Source: Paroedura picta
Lineage: Eukaryota; Chordata; Lepidosauria; Squamata; Gekkonidae
Direction: 5' to 3'
Length of the DNA: 64,000 nucleotides
Assembly (NCBI RefSeq): GCF_049243985.1
Contig: NC_135380.1
Coordinates: forward strand, 19,268,501 to 19,332,500
The notes beneath the pieces were generated by a model. That model was not told the DNA's origin. It saw only the letters and a program-made list of their open reading frames with translations, and made no database searches. The position numbers and the translations under genes were made by a program. Shown here one piece after another: positions 24,366-36,159 of the stretch (position 1 is its first letter; each line of letters begins with the position of its first letter).

Positions 24366-24535
24366 CCTTTACTCATGGGAATCTGGATTGCTGAATGTAT
24401 TCAAGGTGAAATTCATAACATTCATAACATCCCTGATCCCAAAAAGGATGAGACATGACAAAAGGATACCTTGCCTTGGCTGAGAATGGACTGGATTCCT
24501 CTTTGAATTTCTCCAGTTCAATGATTCTATTACAC
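24366..24535 (+). repeat. Second copy of the 20645 repeat
   Basis: tttactcatgggaatctggattgctgaatgtattcaaggtgaaattcataacattcataaca has a 9-bp internal duplication (ttcataaca). It ends with ttcaatgattctatt, a CR1-like tail. Confidence 0.7.
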
Positions 24536-24539
24536 TTAA

Positions 24540-25460
24540 TAATGTCTACACAGTCCTATAATTTAGCTTTCCTTTTTTTCCTGCGAGAAGACGGAAGGCT
24601 GGAATGCAGCTAGCATATGCTTTGCTCTCCATTGAGGGCAATTATTAATTTCCCAGTAGGCACCTTTTTATGGTGAATGACAGAGTGTGGGTTTCTTTAT
24701 GGGGGAGGAAAGAGAGTGCACCAGTTATTGCTCATTCCTCTCTTTTTTTAATTTAAGGCACCAATTGATGTCTCTATCAAAACTCACCTGCTGTTTCACT
24801 GATTGTGCCGTGTCTGGCAGAATATCTGCCTTGGGATGCCCAAAGTGGACTGGGGTGGGCAGCGGAAGTTCAGCTGGCATTTTCATGCCCTTCCTGGGTT
24901 CTAGAAGGAGGGGGAACAGGCCTCCAAGGCAAAATGGATTTTTCTGCTATGATGCGAGACAATCAACATCAGTCGTCCTCAAGCCATGAGCCATGAAACA
25001 CTGCAAGAAAGAGAATTGTTCTTGAGAGTTCATACAGCACACATCGAGGAATGGAGCCTTCCTAATGCATCCCTGCATGATTTACTGTTCTGGTCCCAAC
25101 TGAAAAACAAGTAATCCTACTGGGTATTCACATGGCGTGTGACTCACTGCCAAAGCAAAGATTCAGCAGTTACCCACCCTCAGGGCTTAACTGCATTGTT
25201 CCCCGTGGGGCCCATCCTTTCTCACAGGGCTGATTCTTAAAATTGCTATGGACATTTTCTTAGCTACACTCTGGGGCATTTTATACACAGCTCCCCACTG
25301 TCAAAGGGTACAGTTATTCCTGTACCCTTGGATCTGTGATGACACATTCATACATGCAACATAGCATTAGATACTGTAAATCCTCAAGGGACATGAGAAC
25401 TGCATCTTACTCACCTGAATACCCCTCCAGTGTTATGGACAGATTACAGAGCATGTATAA
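24540..25460. other. Gene-free stretch, no recognised repeat
   Basis: Nothing specific is visible beyond short unsupported open frames. Confidence 0.35.
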
Positions 25461-25461
25461 A

Positions 25462-25712
25462 CTATATGTAATTTATTAGATTATTTATATTTATACTCCA
25501 CTCGCCCTCCCTGCCCCAGGACCCAAAGTCACTGACACCCTTATTCTCCCCTCCTCCATTCTAGCCTAACCACCACCTTGTTAAGGTAAGTTAGGCTGAG
25601 ATTCCGTGACTGACCCAAAATTACCCAATGAGATTCCATGATCGAGTGTTGATTCAAACCTGGATCTTCTGGAGCCGAGTCCAGCATTCTAACCACTACA
25701 CCACACTTCTGT
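25462..25712 (-). mobile_element. tRNA-derived SINE, old
   Basis: ttatttatatttatactccactcgccctccctgcc...aggttaggctgagattccgtgactgacccaaaattaccc...gttgattcaaacctgg...ttctaaccactacaccac is the reversed SINE order of tail, body and tRNA-like head. Confidence 0.8.
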
Positions 25713-26142
25713 ACCTTTCCTATATTTCAAAGGCATTTTGGGAGAGGCTGCAAATCAGAGTGAAAGCTTGGCCCTTGTTAACCCTTGTTTTGCCTTTGCC
25801 GTCCTCCTACTCAAAATAGCACCCTCCCAAGCTGCCTTTTCACTGGCAGGGGGTAGAAATGGGTACTATTCCATGGAAAACAACTTGGGGGAGGACATGA
25901 TTTTGTTAAAAAGAACAAGCAAACCATGTCCAAAAGAAAGGTGGGTTAAGCGTCAGCTCATCACCTGCCGTTAGGGGAGGGCAACATACAAACGCAATAA
26001 ACAAAAAAAATACATTTTTTAAAAGTCTTTTGGTGCATTTTGCTCATTGAAAAAGGTATTAGTGGAGAGTTGTGCACAGTTATGTAACATCCATAACCTG
26101 CAGGACAGCTCATCAAATTCTGTCCCCTTAAATCAGAGGTTT

Positions 26143-26209
26143 TGCTGGCAGGGGCTCATGGGAATTGTAGTCCATGGACATCTGGATGGCCGCAATTTGA
26201 CTACCACTG
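26143..26209. mobile_element. Half copy of the palindromic hAT MITE
   Basis: ctggcaggggctcatgggaattgtagtccatggacatctgg...ttgactaccactg is one arm only. Confidence 0.8.
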
Positions 26210-26214
26210 CAAAC

Positions 26215-28640
26215 TGCTAGCACAACCTGTACCCTGCATGCATGCACACTTCTTTCTCTGCATAGGTCATAAATATCTCCTCTGAAGATGTGGAAAGGCA
26301 AAGCAGCTACTAAAGGAAAGTTCAAGAGTTAATTTTTTAGACACTGCACAATAACACAGGACCTGAAGGAGGAAGAAAAAAAAATGTTCATCCAATTTTC
26401 CTCCCCAAATTAAATCAAGAACTTTCATAATTAGTTTTTACTCCAGAGACCTCTAGCGAGAAATGAAAGAACTGAAAGAGTCATAAACTGCTTTCCCTTT
26501 TTCATTAATATTTGCTCCCAAATGCCGGCCAAATAAATGTAGCACACAGTTTGAAGAAATGAGGAGCTTTAAAATTGATGGATTGGGGGGCATTTGGATT
26601 CATACCTCCCATTCTGGACACTAACTCCCTAGCTTTGCTTTCGCATTCGGAGTTTAAAGTAGGTAAAACAAAATGCTTGTTTTATTGGGTGGGGGGGAAT
26701 CTTCCTCTTTCCTGAAACTGCCATGATGATGGAGACACAAGCTTGGGTCTTCTGTTATTTAATTTTAAACAGCAACACGAGAGTCTATTTTAAAATCAAT
26801 CTTTCTTTCTTCAAGTTAAGGAAATAACAAATATGCTTCTTGACAATGTCCCTATCACAAGAAAATCAAGAAGGAGACTAGACCACAAAGTATCTCCTTG
26901 ATTATTTGAACCAGGGCAGCATCACTGGTTCTCCTCTTACCTTCACATCTTACCTACACAATGACCCTGTGAGGTAGGTTAGATTGTGAGAGAGTGGTTT
27001 GGCCTAAGGTCACACAATGAACTTCATGGATTGCGTACAGAAAGGTCACAGGAAATACACAGTGCCTTCTCTTTTCCATCAAGATGTTTGTCTGTTTTCC
27101 TTCTTCTGCAAAAGAAGACTGAGATATTTCTGTGAAGGGAAGACCATCACTTTACCAAATGGAATCATGGACACGATTCAGAACCTACCAACTTCTTCCG
27201 CGTTGTTCCCACAAGCCCTGGTACCTATAGGACTTCTCAGGATTAAGTGGTTTCTGAACTACAGCTGGTATGGTTGAGGAGCACACACATACACATTTGG
27301 CTAGGTGGAATGACTAAATTTCTGGCTGTCTGCTAAAGAGCAGAAACAAACAAAAGGTTGTTTTAAAAAGAAAAAGAAAAGAAAGGTTGCTGGAACATAT
27401 TAAAAGTTCACCTGATGAAGGGAGGAAATGAACTGGATTCTTCTTTTGGAAGAGGGACCTTTTGCGGAAAGATGGGTGATGTCATACATTTCCTCTGTCT
27501 GCTTTACAGTAGCGGGTCCAAGCTGAGACACACACCCTCCCTCAAGTTTAGAGCCTGGGCCATTTTTAAACTTATGAAAGGAAGGGAGGAGAGGGAAATC
27601 AGGGCGGTGTGCTTTCTGCCAATCCGTATGAATGCAGAGCCTAACTTCTTGAAAAATTCATCTTCCACTTAGCGCAGCCTTTCTCTACTTTTTTTTTACC
27701 ATTGAAAAACCCTAAAACATTCTTCCAGCCCCCCCCCCCCAATTGTAAACACCAAGCAAGCCTTTGTAAGATTTAAATTCCGGCTTTCTTCCACCCGGTG
27801 CTACCATCCACCTCCTGTTCTTTTGGAATGGGTGAGTTCCAGATAGCAGCGCCAGGGCCTCCCCAGCCCATACCGAGGACACAGAGGACCCACCGCACTG
27901 CGAGCAAAAGATACCCAAGGCAATTTCTGATTTGTTAGATCAGAGAAGAGGCTTCAGATTCAGAGGCTGCATCATTCCCATTTAACAACCCATTCTTCCT
28001 TAATAAACCATCCCCTGGCATCACATTTCAGGGGCGGTGTTTTCATGGATATACGGGCTATTTCCAAGCCCAGCCATTACCAGTGAATGCGGTGACATTA
28101 ATATGAGTAAATGCAGGAAAAAGGATGAAATAAAACATATCCTATTGAAGGAAATGAGAGCTCCTTAAGAAAGAAAAACACACATAGGAAAGATGTGGGC
28201 ATATCGGGATACAAATGAGACACGGGGGAGCTCCAAATTCCACAGGCATGATGTTATTAAAGTGTTTGATACCAGAATAAGCACCTGCAGATATGAATTA
28301 CATCCTTGTTCAGACCACGAACATTGGAGTCCTGACATCTCAGGAAGTGCTTATGTGATATTTCAGACCCTGCTGCCAACTGCACCGGTATCCAATAAAT
28401 CAATCAGGGTTACAACAGACATTATCTGAAGGACTTACCAAACCTAGAGGGGGGGGCACCACTGTCCTAAACATCTGTGTGCAGCATTAGATGTTAGATA
28501 AAACATAGGGAAGCACTGAAAACTGTGCTCTCCATATACCAAGGAAGCCACCAAGAGGGTGATATGCAGAAGACAACATTCCAGAGGCCCTGCCTGTCCG
28601 GACGAAACATTGCCGGTATTCAGCTCTAAATTCAGTGACA
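26215..28640. other. Gene-free stretch; 26395-26660 looks unique and AT-rich
   Basis: 26395-26660 has ATTA/TAAT motifs and no repeat signature and is a candidate conserved element. A SINE body scrap lies near 26945-27020. Poly-C and poly-G runs occur at about 27730 and 28449. Confidence 0.4.
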
Positions 28641-28850
28641 TCCTGCCATTACATTCACCTCTTTTCAGTAGAAAAAGGTAAGCAGGCTGACAAAGAATAC
28701 GGTGGTTAGATACAATCAGAATGGATACCAGCCAGAACACTGCACAACTAAAAAAAGTGGTGCAAGATCAGAAATCATGGTGGCAGTTGTGCCATAGAAT
28801 TTCCAAGAGTTGGACTTGGCTGAATGGCTAACATCATCATCCTTTTTCTC
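28640..28850 (+). mobile_element. Bov-B LINE 3' end fragment
   Basis: The plus frame gives MDTSQNTAQLKKVVQDQKSW and an H-RISKSWTWLNG block, equivalent to the Bov-B C-terminus (MDMSLSKLREMVKDREAW...). It ends in the short catcatcat tail. It matches the 3' part of the 7545-8200 copy at the DNA level (agaatggatacc.gccaga.ca). Confidence 0.82.
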
Positions 28851-29006
28851 CCCACCATTCTGTGAACTTCCATGAGCGGGAAGGGAATTGGACCCTCTTG
28901 GCCTTCCTGTGCTTTCAAGTGCACCATACGACAGCAACTTTGAATATAGACCCAGCTTGATAAGCAGGTATTAGGCTAAGTCATGCTAACAATAAGTCAT
29001 ATAATA

Positions 29007-29129
29007 CAGGGGTAGTCAACCTGTGGCCTTCTAGATGTTCATGGACTACAATTCCCATTAAATACTGGCAGGGGCTCATGGGAATTGTAGTCCATGAACA
29101 TCTGGAGGACCACAGGTTGACTACCCCTG
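29007..29129. mobile_element. Palindromic hAT MITE (copy 2), internal deletion
   Basis: CAGGGGTAGTCAACCTGTGG...CAGGTTGACTACCCCTG with target duplication ATATAATA at 28999-29006 and 29130-29137. About 13 bp of the left arm near the centre is replaced by aaata. Confidence 0.95.
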
Positions 29130-29139
29130 ATATAATATG

Positions 29140-31640
29140 TTTGGGTGAGTGGAGAAGAGAGGAGGACCAGAGGTGATATTTCTCTGGGAGCCTACTGTGG
29201 CTCATGGCTGCCCTGATACTAAATCCTCACCTCTTGTCCAAAAGATGTAAGAATATTCATCCTGCAGCCAAACATGGAATGGCACTATTATGCTGCATGT
29301 TTCCTTAGCACCAGCCAGTGATGCAAGCCTGCAATGGCAAGACATTTTACAACCTAAGGGTACATTCCAAGTTTTTCACTCTCTTTCTTGTAACCCAGTG
29401 AATCAAAGGTGGAAGAACAACAGATGCATCCTGATCATGCAAGGTCCAGAATTATCTTCTTCTAATTATTCAAACTGAAATTCCAGCATGGGGTGTATTT
29501 GTCTATTACGCAGTCTGAGGAAGGCGGCTTTCAAACCCTTTCCCTAGCATCTTACGCTCTCTCCATGCAAAGACTTGATAATTCCATGATCTGATTCTAG
29601 GCAAGAATACATGCACCCTGGTCTTTAAGACCAAATGAAATCACAATAGAATGCAACTCTTGGCAGACATTTTTTGAGCTCTTAAACAGCTGGGTTTAAT
29701 GGTCTTCTGGTTGTTATGAACATTCCAAGTTTGCTTGCAGTTTTTCAAAAAAAAATATTTAAAATAACTTCTTTGTGTAAGTAAGTAAAGGTATGAGCTA
29801 ATGCCTGGAGTGTCTCAAAGGAAGACAGCAGAATTTCTCAAGACTATTGATTTTGTGAAACCCTGGGGTTTCTTGATGGCCTTGGAAGGGTTTCCTGAAT
29901 GAATAGGAGTTGATTAGTTGTTATATATTTTTAAAAATGTGTTAAATATGTATTATGATATAACAATATATGGACATATTGACCTGCCCCCACTCCCAAA
30001 GTGGCCAATGATGGGAGGAGATGGGAAGAGGAAGGGCTTCAGGTGGGCTTGCACACAGCGATGCAACCGTATTCTGCCCCATCATGCTACTTCTGGGGTT
30101 TCATGAATCCCGAAGAATGTTTCGGGGGTTTCTCAATGGTTAAAAACTGGAAAAGGGCCGATCTAGTGAGTTTAAAAGTCCTATTGAATCTCCCATCCAA
30201 GTCCTTACCAGGAGTGACCCTCCTTAGCTTCCAAGATCTGGATGGTTTTAATGATGTGTTTAATGTTGTATACTGATAAGGGCAGAATACAAATATTGAA
30301 GATAAATAATCCATGATACCACATGGACTTTCTATGAGTCAAGAACTTCTGTATAAGTCTAAAGGACAAATAGACGACCAGAACTGAAGAAAAGGGAACC
30401 GGTGAACGGACCTTGCTTTCGGGTCTTAAGAACTGTTTTTCAAAACTAAAATGTTTTGAAACTCATGATGCAATGTGAGGCTCCTATGAAAATCCCACAT
30501 GTACATCTAGTTTCTGTCAATGGATGCAATAACTCTTGAGGCTAAAGAGGGTGTCCATCCATTAAAGTGAGCAGGGGGAAACCCTTGTGGGTGGGAAAGC
30601 CCCTCATCTAATTGGGCAGTCTCCCGCCCATAGCCATTCCTTAGATCAGGGGTTCAGCAGGAGTGCAAGAGCTCTTCCCCAATGCACAGAGTGAAAGCGA
30701 TTGCATCACCTCCCCTCTTTCCCAGTTTTCATTTTAACACATTATTTCATATGGGCAGAAATACATTCTGCAATTCCTCTTATTCACGAGACGCTCCATT
30801 CTCCCTGTGGAACTGTTTTGCAAACAAGGAGGTGGCGTCAATGAGTTCCAGCACATTTGTCATATGCTGGTTGTCCCATAAATCCACCCAAATCCATGGC
30901 TCCTCTGCAGGGCTCCGGATTTTCCTCCTATTTAATGCTTAGGAATCGGGGGGAGGGGGAGGGGGAGAGAGAAAGAACACATTCAGCATTGCCTAAGAAT
31001 GAACGTTTTGTAATTGGGATTGCATTAACCATCTATCCACCCAACAGAACCCACCTTCCAGCGTCAGCGTGTTAAGATACTCCTTCGTTTGAGTTTACAA
31101 GAGGAAGATGTGAAAAAGGATAAGGCAGTGATTATGACAGAGAAGAGTTCAAGTTTCCTCTTTGGGAAGGAGAAGGGGGGGGGAAGGAGCTCCTCAGCTG
31201 CAATAATGCAAAAGGCTAAATGCGGACAGAAATTAATGTAAGCGGTTGCAAAGTTTTCTGGTGGGAATGCTTAACAGCAGAAGTATGTTTCCCCAGGAGA
31301 TCCCGTCCACCATTTGGTCCAATTTCATACTCTGAGAACTGAACCAGTTCATGATGTAATGCTCGGGGGAAAACATTCCTCTTGGAAGAGCGTCTTCCTA
31401 GGGAAAAGGGCTGGAGAAAACATCTTAATCTCGCTTAAACGGCTCGGGGTGTTTGCTAGCTCAGTGCTTTAAATACAGAAGGCTGCAGGAGGAACCCAGA
31501 ATTAAAATGCAAAAGGACTCTCTCCCCTCTCCTTTAGGTTTCCCTTGTTAGCAAACAGGAGGAGCCCCAAGGCTTTTTGTTACTTGATTCAATGATATAA
31601 AGCTGGTCAAGTCACACACAAAGTGGACAGCATACTCAAG
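29140..31640. other. Gene-free stretch; 31080-31570 candidate conserved element
   Basis: 30120-30312 may hold an old LINE tail. 31080-31570 is unique-looking and contains no repeat I recognise. No gene is supported. Confidence 0.4.
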
Positions 31641-31642
31641 AC

Positions 31643-31778
31643 CAGGGGTAGTCAAACTTTGGCCCTCCAGATGTCCGTGGACTACAATTCCCATGAGGCC
31701 CTGCCAGTGTTTACTGGCAGGGGCTCATGGGAATTGTAGTCCATAGACATCTGGAGGGCCGCAGTTTGACTACTCCTG
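31643..31778. mobile_element. Palindromic hAT MITE (copy 3)
   Basis: Full length, 136 bp, with target duplication CTCAAGAC at 31635-31642 and 31779-31786. The terminus reads CAGGGGTAGTCAAACTTTGG, a slightly different subfamily from copies 1, 2 and 4. Confidence 0.95.
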
Positions 31779-31829
31779 CTCAAGACCAATGGAAACCAAA
31801 CATGCTGAAACTTGTCTGTTTCCTTAGAT

Positions 31830-32197
31830 CAGTGGTTCTCAAGCTTCCTAATGACATGACCCTTTAATACAGTTCCTCATGTGGTGGTGACCCCCAGCCA
31901 GATAATTATGCAAGTGTCCTTTCACAGAAATTAAACCAAAACTGACCAATGGCATGAAGATCCATTGTTCATGATTGTCTATAAATTGGTTTTTTCCCGG
32001 GAGTTCTCAGTTCAGTTCTGCCACTTGTCCCACCATGCTGATCTCGCTTTTTTCTGCTGCTCCAGACAGATGAATGCTCTATCTCAATCTACCCTGCAAG
32101 GCTGTTGTGTGGATGGTGCCCCCCCCCCGGCCAAGCTGCTTGCCCTGCCACGACCCTTGTGAAAGGATCATTTGACCCCCCAGGTTGAGAACCACTG
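31830..32197. mobile_element. Non-autonomous hAT element (CAGTGGTTCTCAA family), complete
   Basis: The ends are CAGTGGTTCTCAAGCTTCC and GGTTGAGAACCACTG, and flanks CCTTAGAT and CCTTAGAG match at 7 of 8 bases. It has the same family structure as the outer element at 36160-36896 but the opposite orientation: the ttaatacagttcctcatgtggtggtgacccc end is on the left. Confidence 0.9.
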
Positions 32198-32279
32198 CCT
32201 TAGAGCATCTGTGGTGAGCAGAAACCGAGATCGGACAAGAGGGACAGGGTTAAGTCATTTGAAAGGTATGAAGATGCTT

Positions 32280-32540
32280 ATGTATTTATTTCACAGGGTT
32301 TATATCTTGCCTTTCTGCCCTCAGGGCCATAAAGGTGGGGCTCAAATTAAAAATACTTAAGAAAATCACTTCTGAAAAATTGCTAAGGCCAACCAAAGGC
32401 ACATTACTAAAACAATCAAAACCAAAGCTCAAATGTGCATAAAAATCATAAAAACAATTAAAACATCAGGCAGAAAGGAGAGATTACAGAGGTAATGCCA
32501 AACAGAGCAAAACTAAACAAGGCTTCACACCCTGGAGGAA
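32280..32540 (-). repeat. LINE-like tail in reverse
   Basis: tttatatcttgcctttctgccctcagggccataaaggtgg followed by an A/C-rich run (ataaaaatcataaaaacaattaaaac) is a reversed LINE tail type. The family is uncertain. Confidence 0.45.
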
Positions 32541-32826
32541 GACAGCAACAGAGGGGGACTGATGAGAATACACAGATCAAAATAGCAACTCCTGTGCATT
32601 GCCCCTAAGAAAATGATAGCCAGGTCTCACATTTGAATCTCATCTCCACCAAAAATGCATTTAGGGACTTAATGCAAGACATGTTCTCTCCCACTCTGTC
32701 CCCCATCAGCACTTCAGGAACACTGCTACCTTGTGTCCATAAACCTACCTTAGAGGGCTGATGCAACAATCACAGTGAAAACAGATGTGATGTCCTTGGG
32801 AGATTGAAAGCATTATGCAAGAGTTA

Positions 32827-33125
32827 GAATCATAGAATCAAAGAGTTGGAAGGGATCTTGTGGGTCATCTAGTCCAACCCCCTGTACTATGCAGGACACT
32901 CAAAACCCTAAAATCACCCATTTGACTCACAAACCTATAACTCATCCACTCTAACCTGCCACCCCCTTGAAAATTCACAGAATCAGCCTCTCCGTCAGAT
33001 GGCTACCCAGCCTCTGTTTAAAAATTTCCAAAGATGGAGAGAACCACCACCTCCCGAGGAAGCTTGTTCCACTGAGAAACTGCTCTGACTGTCAGGAACT
33101 TCTTCCGGATGTGTAGACATTAAGA
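32827..33125 (-). mobile_element. CR1 LINE 3' end
   Basis: tagaatcatagaatcaaagagttggaagggatcttgtgggtcatctagtccaaccccctg begins a reversed CR1 3' UTR, continuing through ctacccagcctctgtttaaaaatttcc and gtcaggaacttcttccggatgt. Confidence 0.94.
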
Positions 33126-33129
33126 AGGA

Positions 33130-34355
33130 AAATTAAGGACTACAGACCAGAGTTCTCTGACTCAGTATAAGACTGTTCCATATGTTCATTCATTTCAAGG
33201 GAGGAAGTTAAACAAATGCTGGGCATGGACTTGAAAGGGTTTGGCTGGATCAGGCCCAGGGACCCAATGAAAGGAACCCTCTCCTGCTTTCAGGGTGGCC
33301 ATAGCTGACTTTCTCCAGCACATGATGAATCGTAAGAAACTTTTAAGCAAACGGGGAGCTGGCAAAGCTTCTCGGTTGTAAATTCGAGTCTCGTACAGGT
33401 TTTTGAGAGTTTTAATTTAAGCGATACTCTTGGAGTCTTATCAGCCGGCCTTTGCCAGGACCACAAGATAGATGCAGGGACTGGCTATAGAAATGGCAGT
33501 AAAGACTAAACCAAACACAAAACCCCAGCCCAGGGAGAATTTTATTTTTTACAACCACTATCCAATTTTTTACAACCACTATCCAATCCAAGCCATGATA
33601 ATATTTAAGTTTATAATTCTTTGTTTTAAAACCCACGGAAACCTCTTAATCTGGGGGAAAGAGTGTTTTATGAACTGTTGCCCTCTCAAGGGGCTGGTAC
33701 GGCCCAATGAAAAAGATGGTTGGGCTCTGGAATCTTTAATCTGTGCACGGCTTGGCATGCAGTGCTTTTTAAAAAGTGTGCAGAAATTCTTTCTTCCACA
33801 TGAGTGTTAAAATGACATGGCTCCTCTAGTCGTCTAGTCATATAAGAGCAGCCTGATGGCAAGAATACCACCTTACCATAGATAAAGAATTCAAGAGGGG
33901 CTGTTTCGAAGGGACCTTAGTCCCATCAGCTGGTGACTATTTAGAACTACAGCAACATCTAGTGACAGAAATAAAGTATTACAACCTCAGCAAAGAGGCA
34001 GGGGCCATTCAGGACACTCTGGTGCCAGCAGCCTGATAAGATGATCAAATGCAGAAAGCCTCTCTTGGATGTTGACTGGAGTCAGCTGATGCATGTGAGC
34101 AACTGTTTTCAGCAGCAGTTTACTTGTGGAAAGACATGCATTGCAGAGAATCACAGCCAACCACACAGTCTACTTCTATTTTTAAAAAAAATGGTAAGAA
34201 GTGAGTTTTTAGTCACAGAACTTGCTGGGTGATCAGGAAGTCATGTGTACCCTAGACACATGTCAGTGTGAATCGTGGCGCACTTTCCAAGCCAAACCCA
34301 AATCTCCCCAAGAAGAACCTGAGCATAAGGGGGGAACACTCATATTTGTTGCTTC
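33130..34355. other. Gene-free stretch, no recognised repeat
   Basis: A 17-bp direct duplication (ttttttacaaccactatccaat, twice in tandem) lies at about 33546-33588. Otherwise nothing specific is seen. Confidence 0.4.
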
Positions 34356-34359
34356 TAAC

Positions 34360-34585
34360 TGAGAAACCGGTCTGTCAGGAACTTCTTCCTGATGTTTAGA
34401 TGGAATTTCTTTTGAATTAATTTCCTCCCATTGGTTCTGGTCCATCCCTCCAGGGCAAGGGAGAATAACTCTGCTCCGTCCTCTATATGGCAGCCTTTTA
34501 AATACTTGAAGATGGTTATCAAATCCCTTCTCAGTCGTCTTCTCTCCAGAGAAAGTAGAGGATCTGTTCATCTGTTCCACTTAAG
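34360..34585 (-). mobile_element. CR1 LINE 3' UTR fragment
   Basis: ctgtcaggaacttcttcctgatgtttagatggaatttc...ggttctggtccatccc...tggcagccttttaaatacttgaagatgg...tcagtcgtcttctctccaga is the reversed CR1 3' UTR lacking its terminal repeat. Confidence 0.9.
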
Positions 34586-34599
34586 TATTACATGGATAT

Positions 34600-36150
34600 G
34601 TTATTTCATGAAGATTTCAGGCTGGGAAGACAACAGAGCTACCATACTGACTTAAGCTGTTGGGTATGGCAGCCACACAATTGCAGGATTCTTCCTGATG
34701 GCACGCAAAGCCTGTTACGTTTTTGTGCCGATAAATCTCAAGTTATTATTAATACATACAGATGTAATGCTATAAAACCCGATGCTGCATTATGAGGTTT
34801 CTTTTTTCGGCTTGAGCACTATGACCTCTTTGCTTGATTGATTTGTAGTGGCAGAAAACAGCAGTCAAGACCTTCACAAGGAAAGCATTTAAAAGCCAAA
34901 CCGTAGTGGGACTGGAAACAGAGTCCAGAGAATGCATCTGCCAAGGGCTTTCACACAACGTTTGCCCAGCTTAAATGTTTGCAGAGTTTTCAACTGCATG
35001 GTAGTTCCTAAATTTAAATCCTTGATTCCCAGCTAGGGTTTATCACCCAACAGGGAGCTACATTAAAAATGTATTTTCCTTGAGAGGCACCAGTTGAGGT
35101 GGAGATGGGCCATTTAAGGAGCGGGGAGGGATGCAAAGATAATCAAGCAATTTGAAAGTATTCTAAAATTTAGATTGCAGCCTAATTAAAGTTTCCTTAT
35201 CTTTAAAAAAAAAAAACCTTTCACCTTCATTTTATAAATATATTAATAATATTGCTTCTTATTTGCTTTGGCTTCAACACACAGCTGCACACGCTGCTAT
35301 AAATTGTCAGCCCAAATTCTAGCTTGAGCGCAGAGCTGTAACTACTGCCAGTTTGAGTGAAGCACACATCCAGGTTTGGGGAATATGTTGTGTTTGTTTT
35401 GGCCGCCATGCAGAGTAGAACAGTTTCCATTCCATCCAAACACAGTCAAGAGAGTTTGAAATATTGCACAATAAAAACCATTCATTATAACTGTCTCCTC
35501 TGCCTTCCAAAAACAAAAATGACTGACCAGTTCCAAATCCGTGCAGGGGGCAGGAAGTTGCGAGTCAAGAGGTCACTGGAAATAACCCAAGACTAACACC
35601 ACGTTTTGCAGATTTCAGGCCGGGAATATGTTCCATGCCTTTCGTTTCCATTGCTCACTCCCTCTCTTTCTCTCTCTCCGAAGACTGGCTCAAGTAGTTA
35701 ATTGGTCTGTTATGCACAATTTACAAGGCTTAATTACAAAACTAATACATTAGGCTTCTTGTCTATGTGTCAAAAGACAGTGAGGCTTATTGCACAAGGC
35801 CTCCTTAGTATGATGAAATCCTTCTTTATGCTGTTTAGCGATTGTGTTACCATTAGGAAAAGGGCAACTCGGTGCCAGGAAAACCTACCGAGATCTCAAA
35901 ACTATGCCAGTTACAGTAGGCACATAGGCCTCAGTTATTGAAAACCAGTGTGGGGTAGGGCTTAGAGTGTGAGAGCAGGATTATTATTTTTTTAAAACTA
36001 TTTTTAGATGTATTTCCCGCCTCTCCCGACAGGCTCTGGAGGACTTGGGTTCAGCTCCTCATTCGGCCCTGGAAGTTTGCCGAGTCTGATCTGGCAGCCT
36101 CAGGTTGAAAGTCCCACTTTGCCATGAAAGTTTGTCGGCGGAACCAGGGA
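34600..36150. other. Gene-free stretch; 35110-35720 candidate conserved element
   Basis: 35110-35720 is unique, with GATAA, CAGCTG, TAATTA-like and forkhead-like TGTTTG motifs. No coding frame is convincing. A CTCT run lies at about 35661. Confidence 0.4.
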
Positions 36151-36159
36151 CATCTAGAC

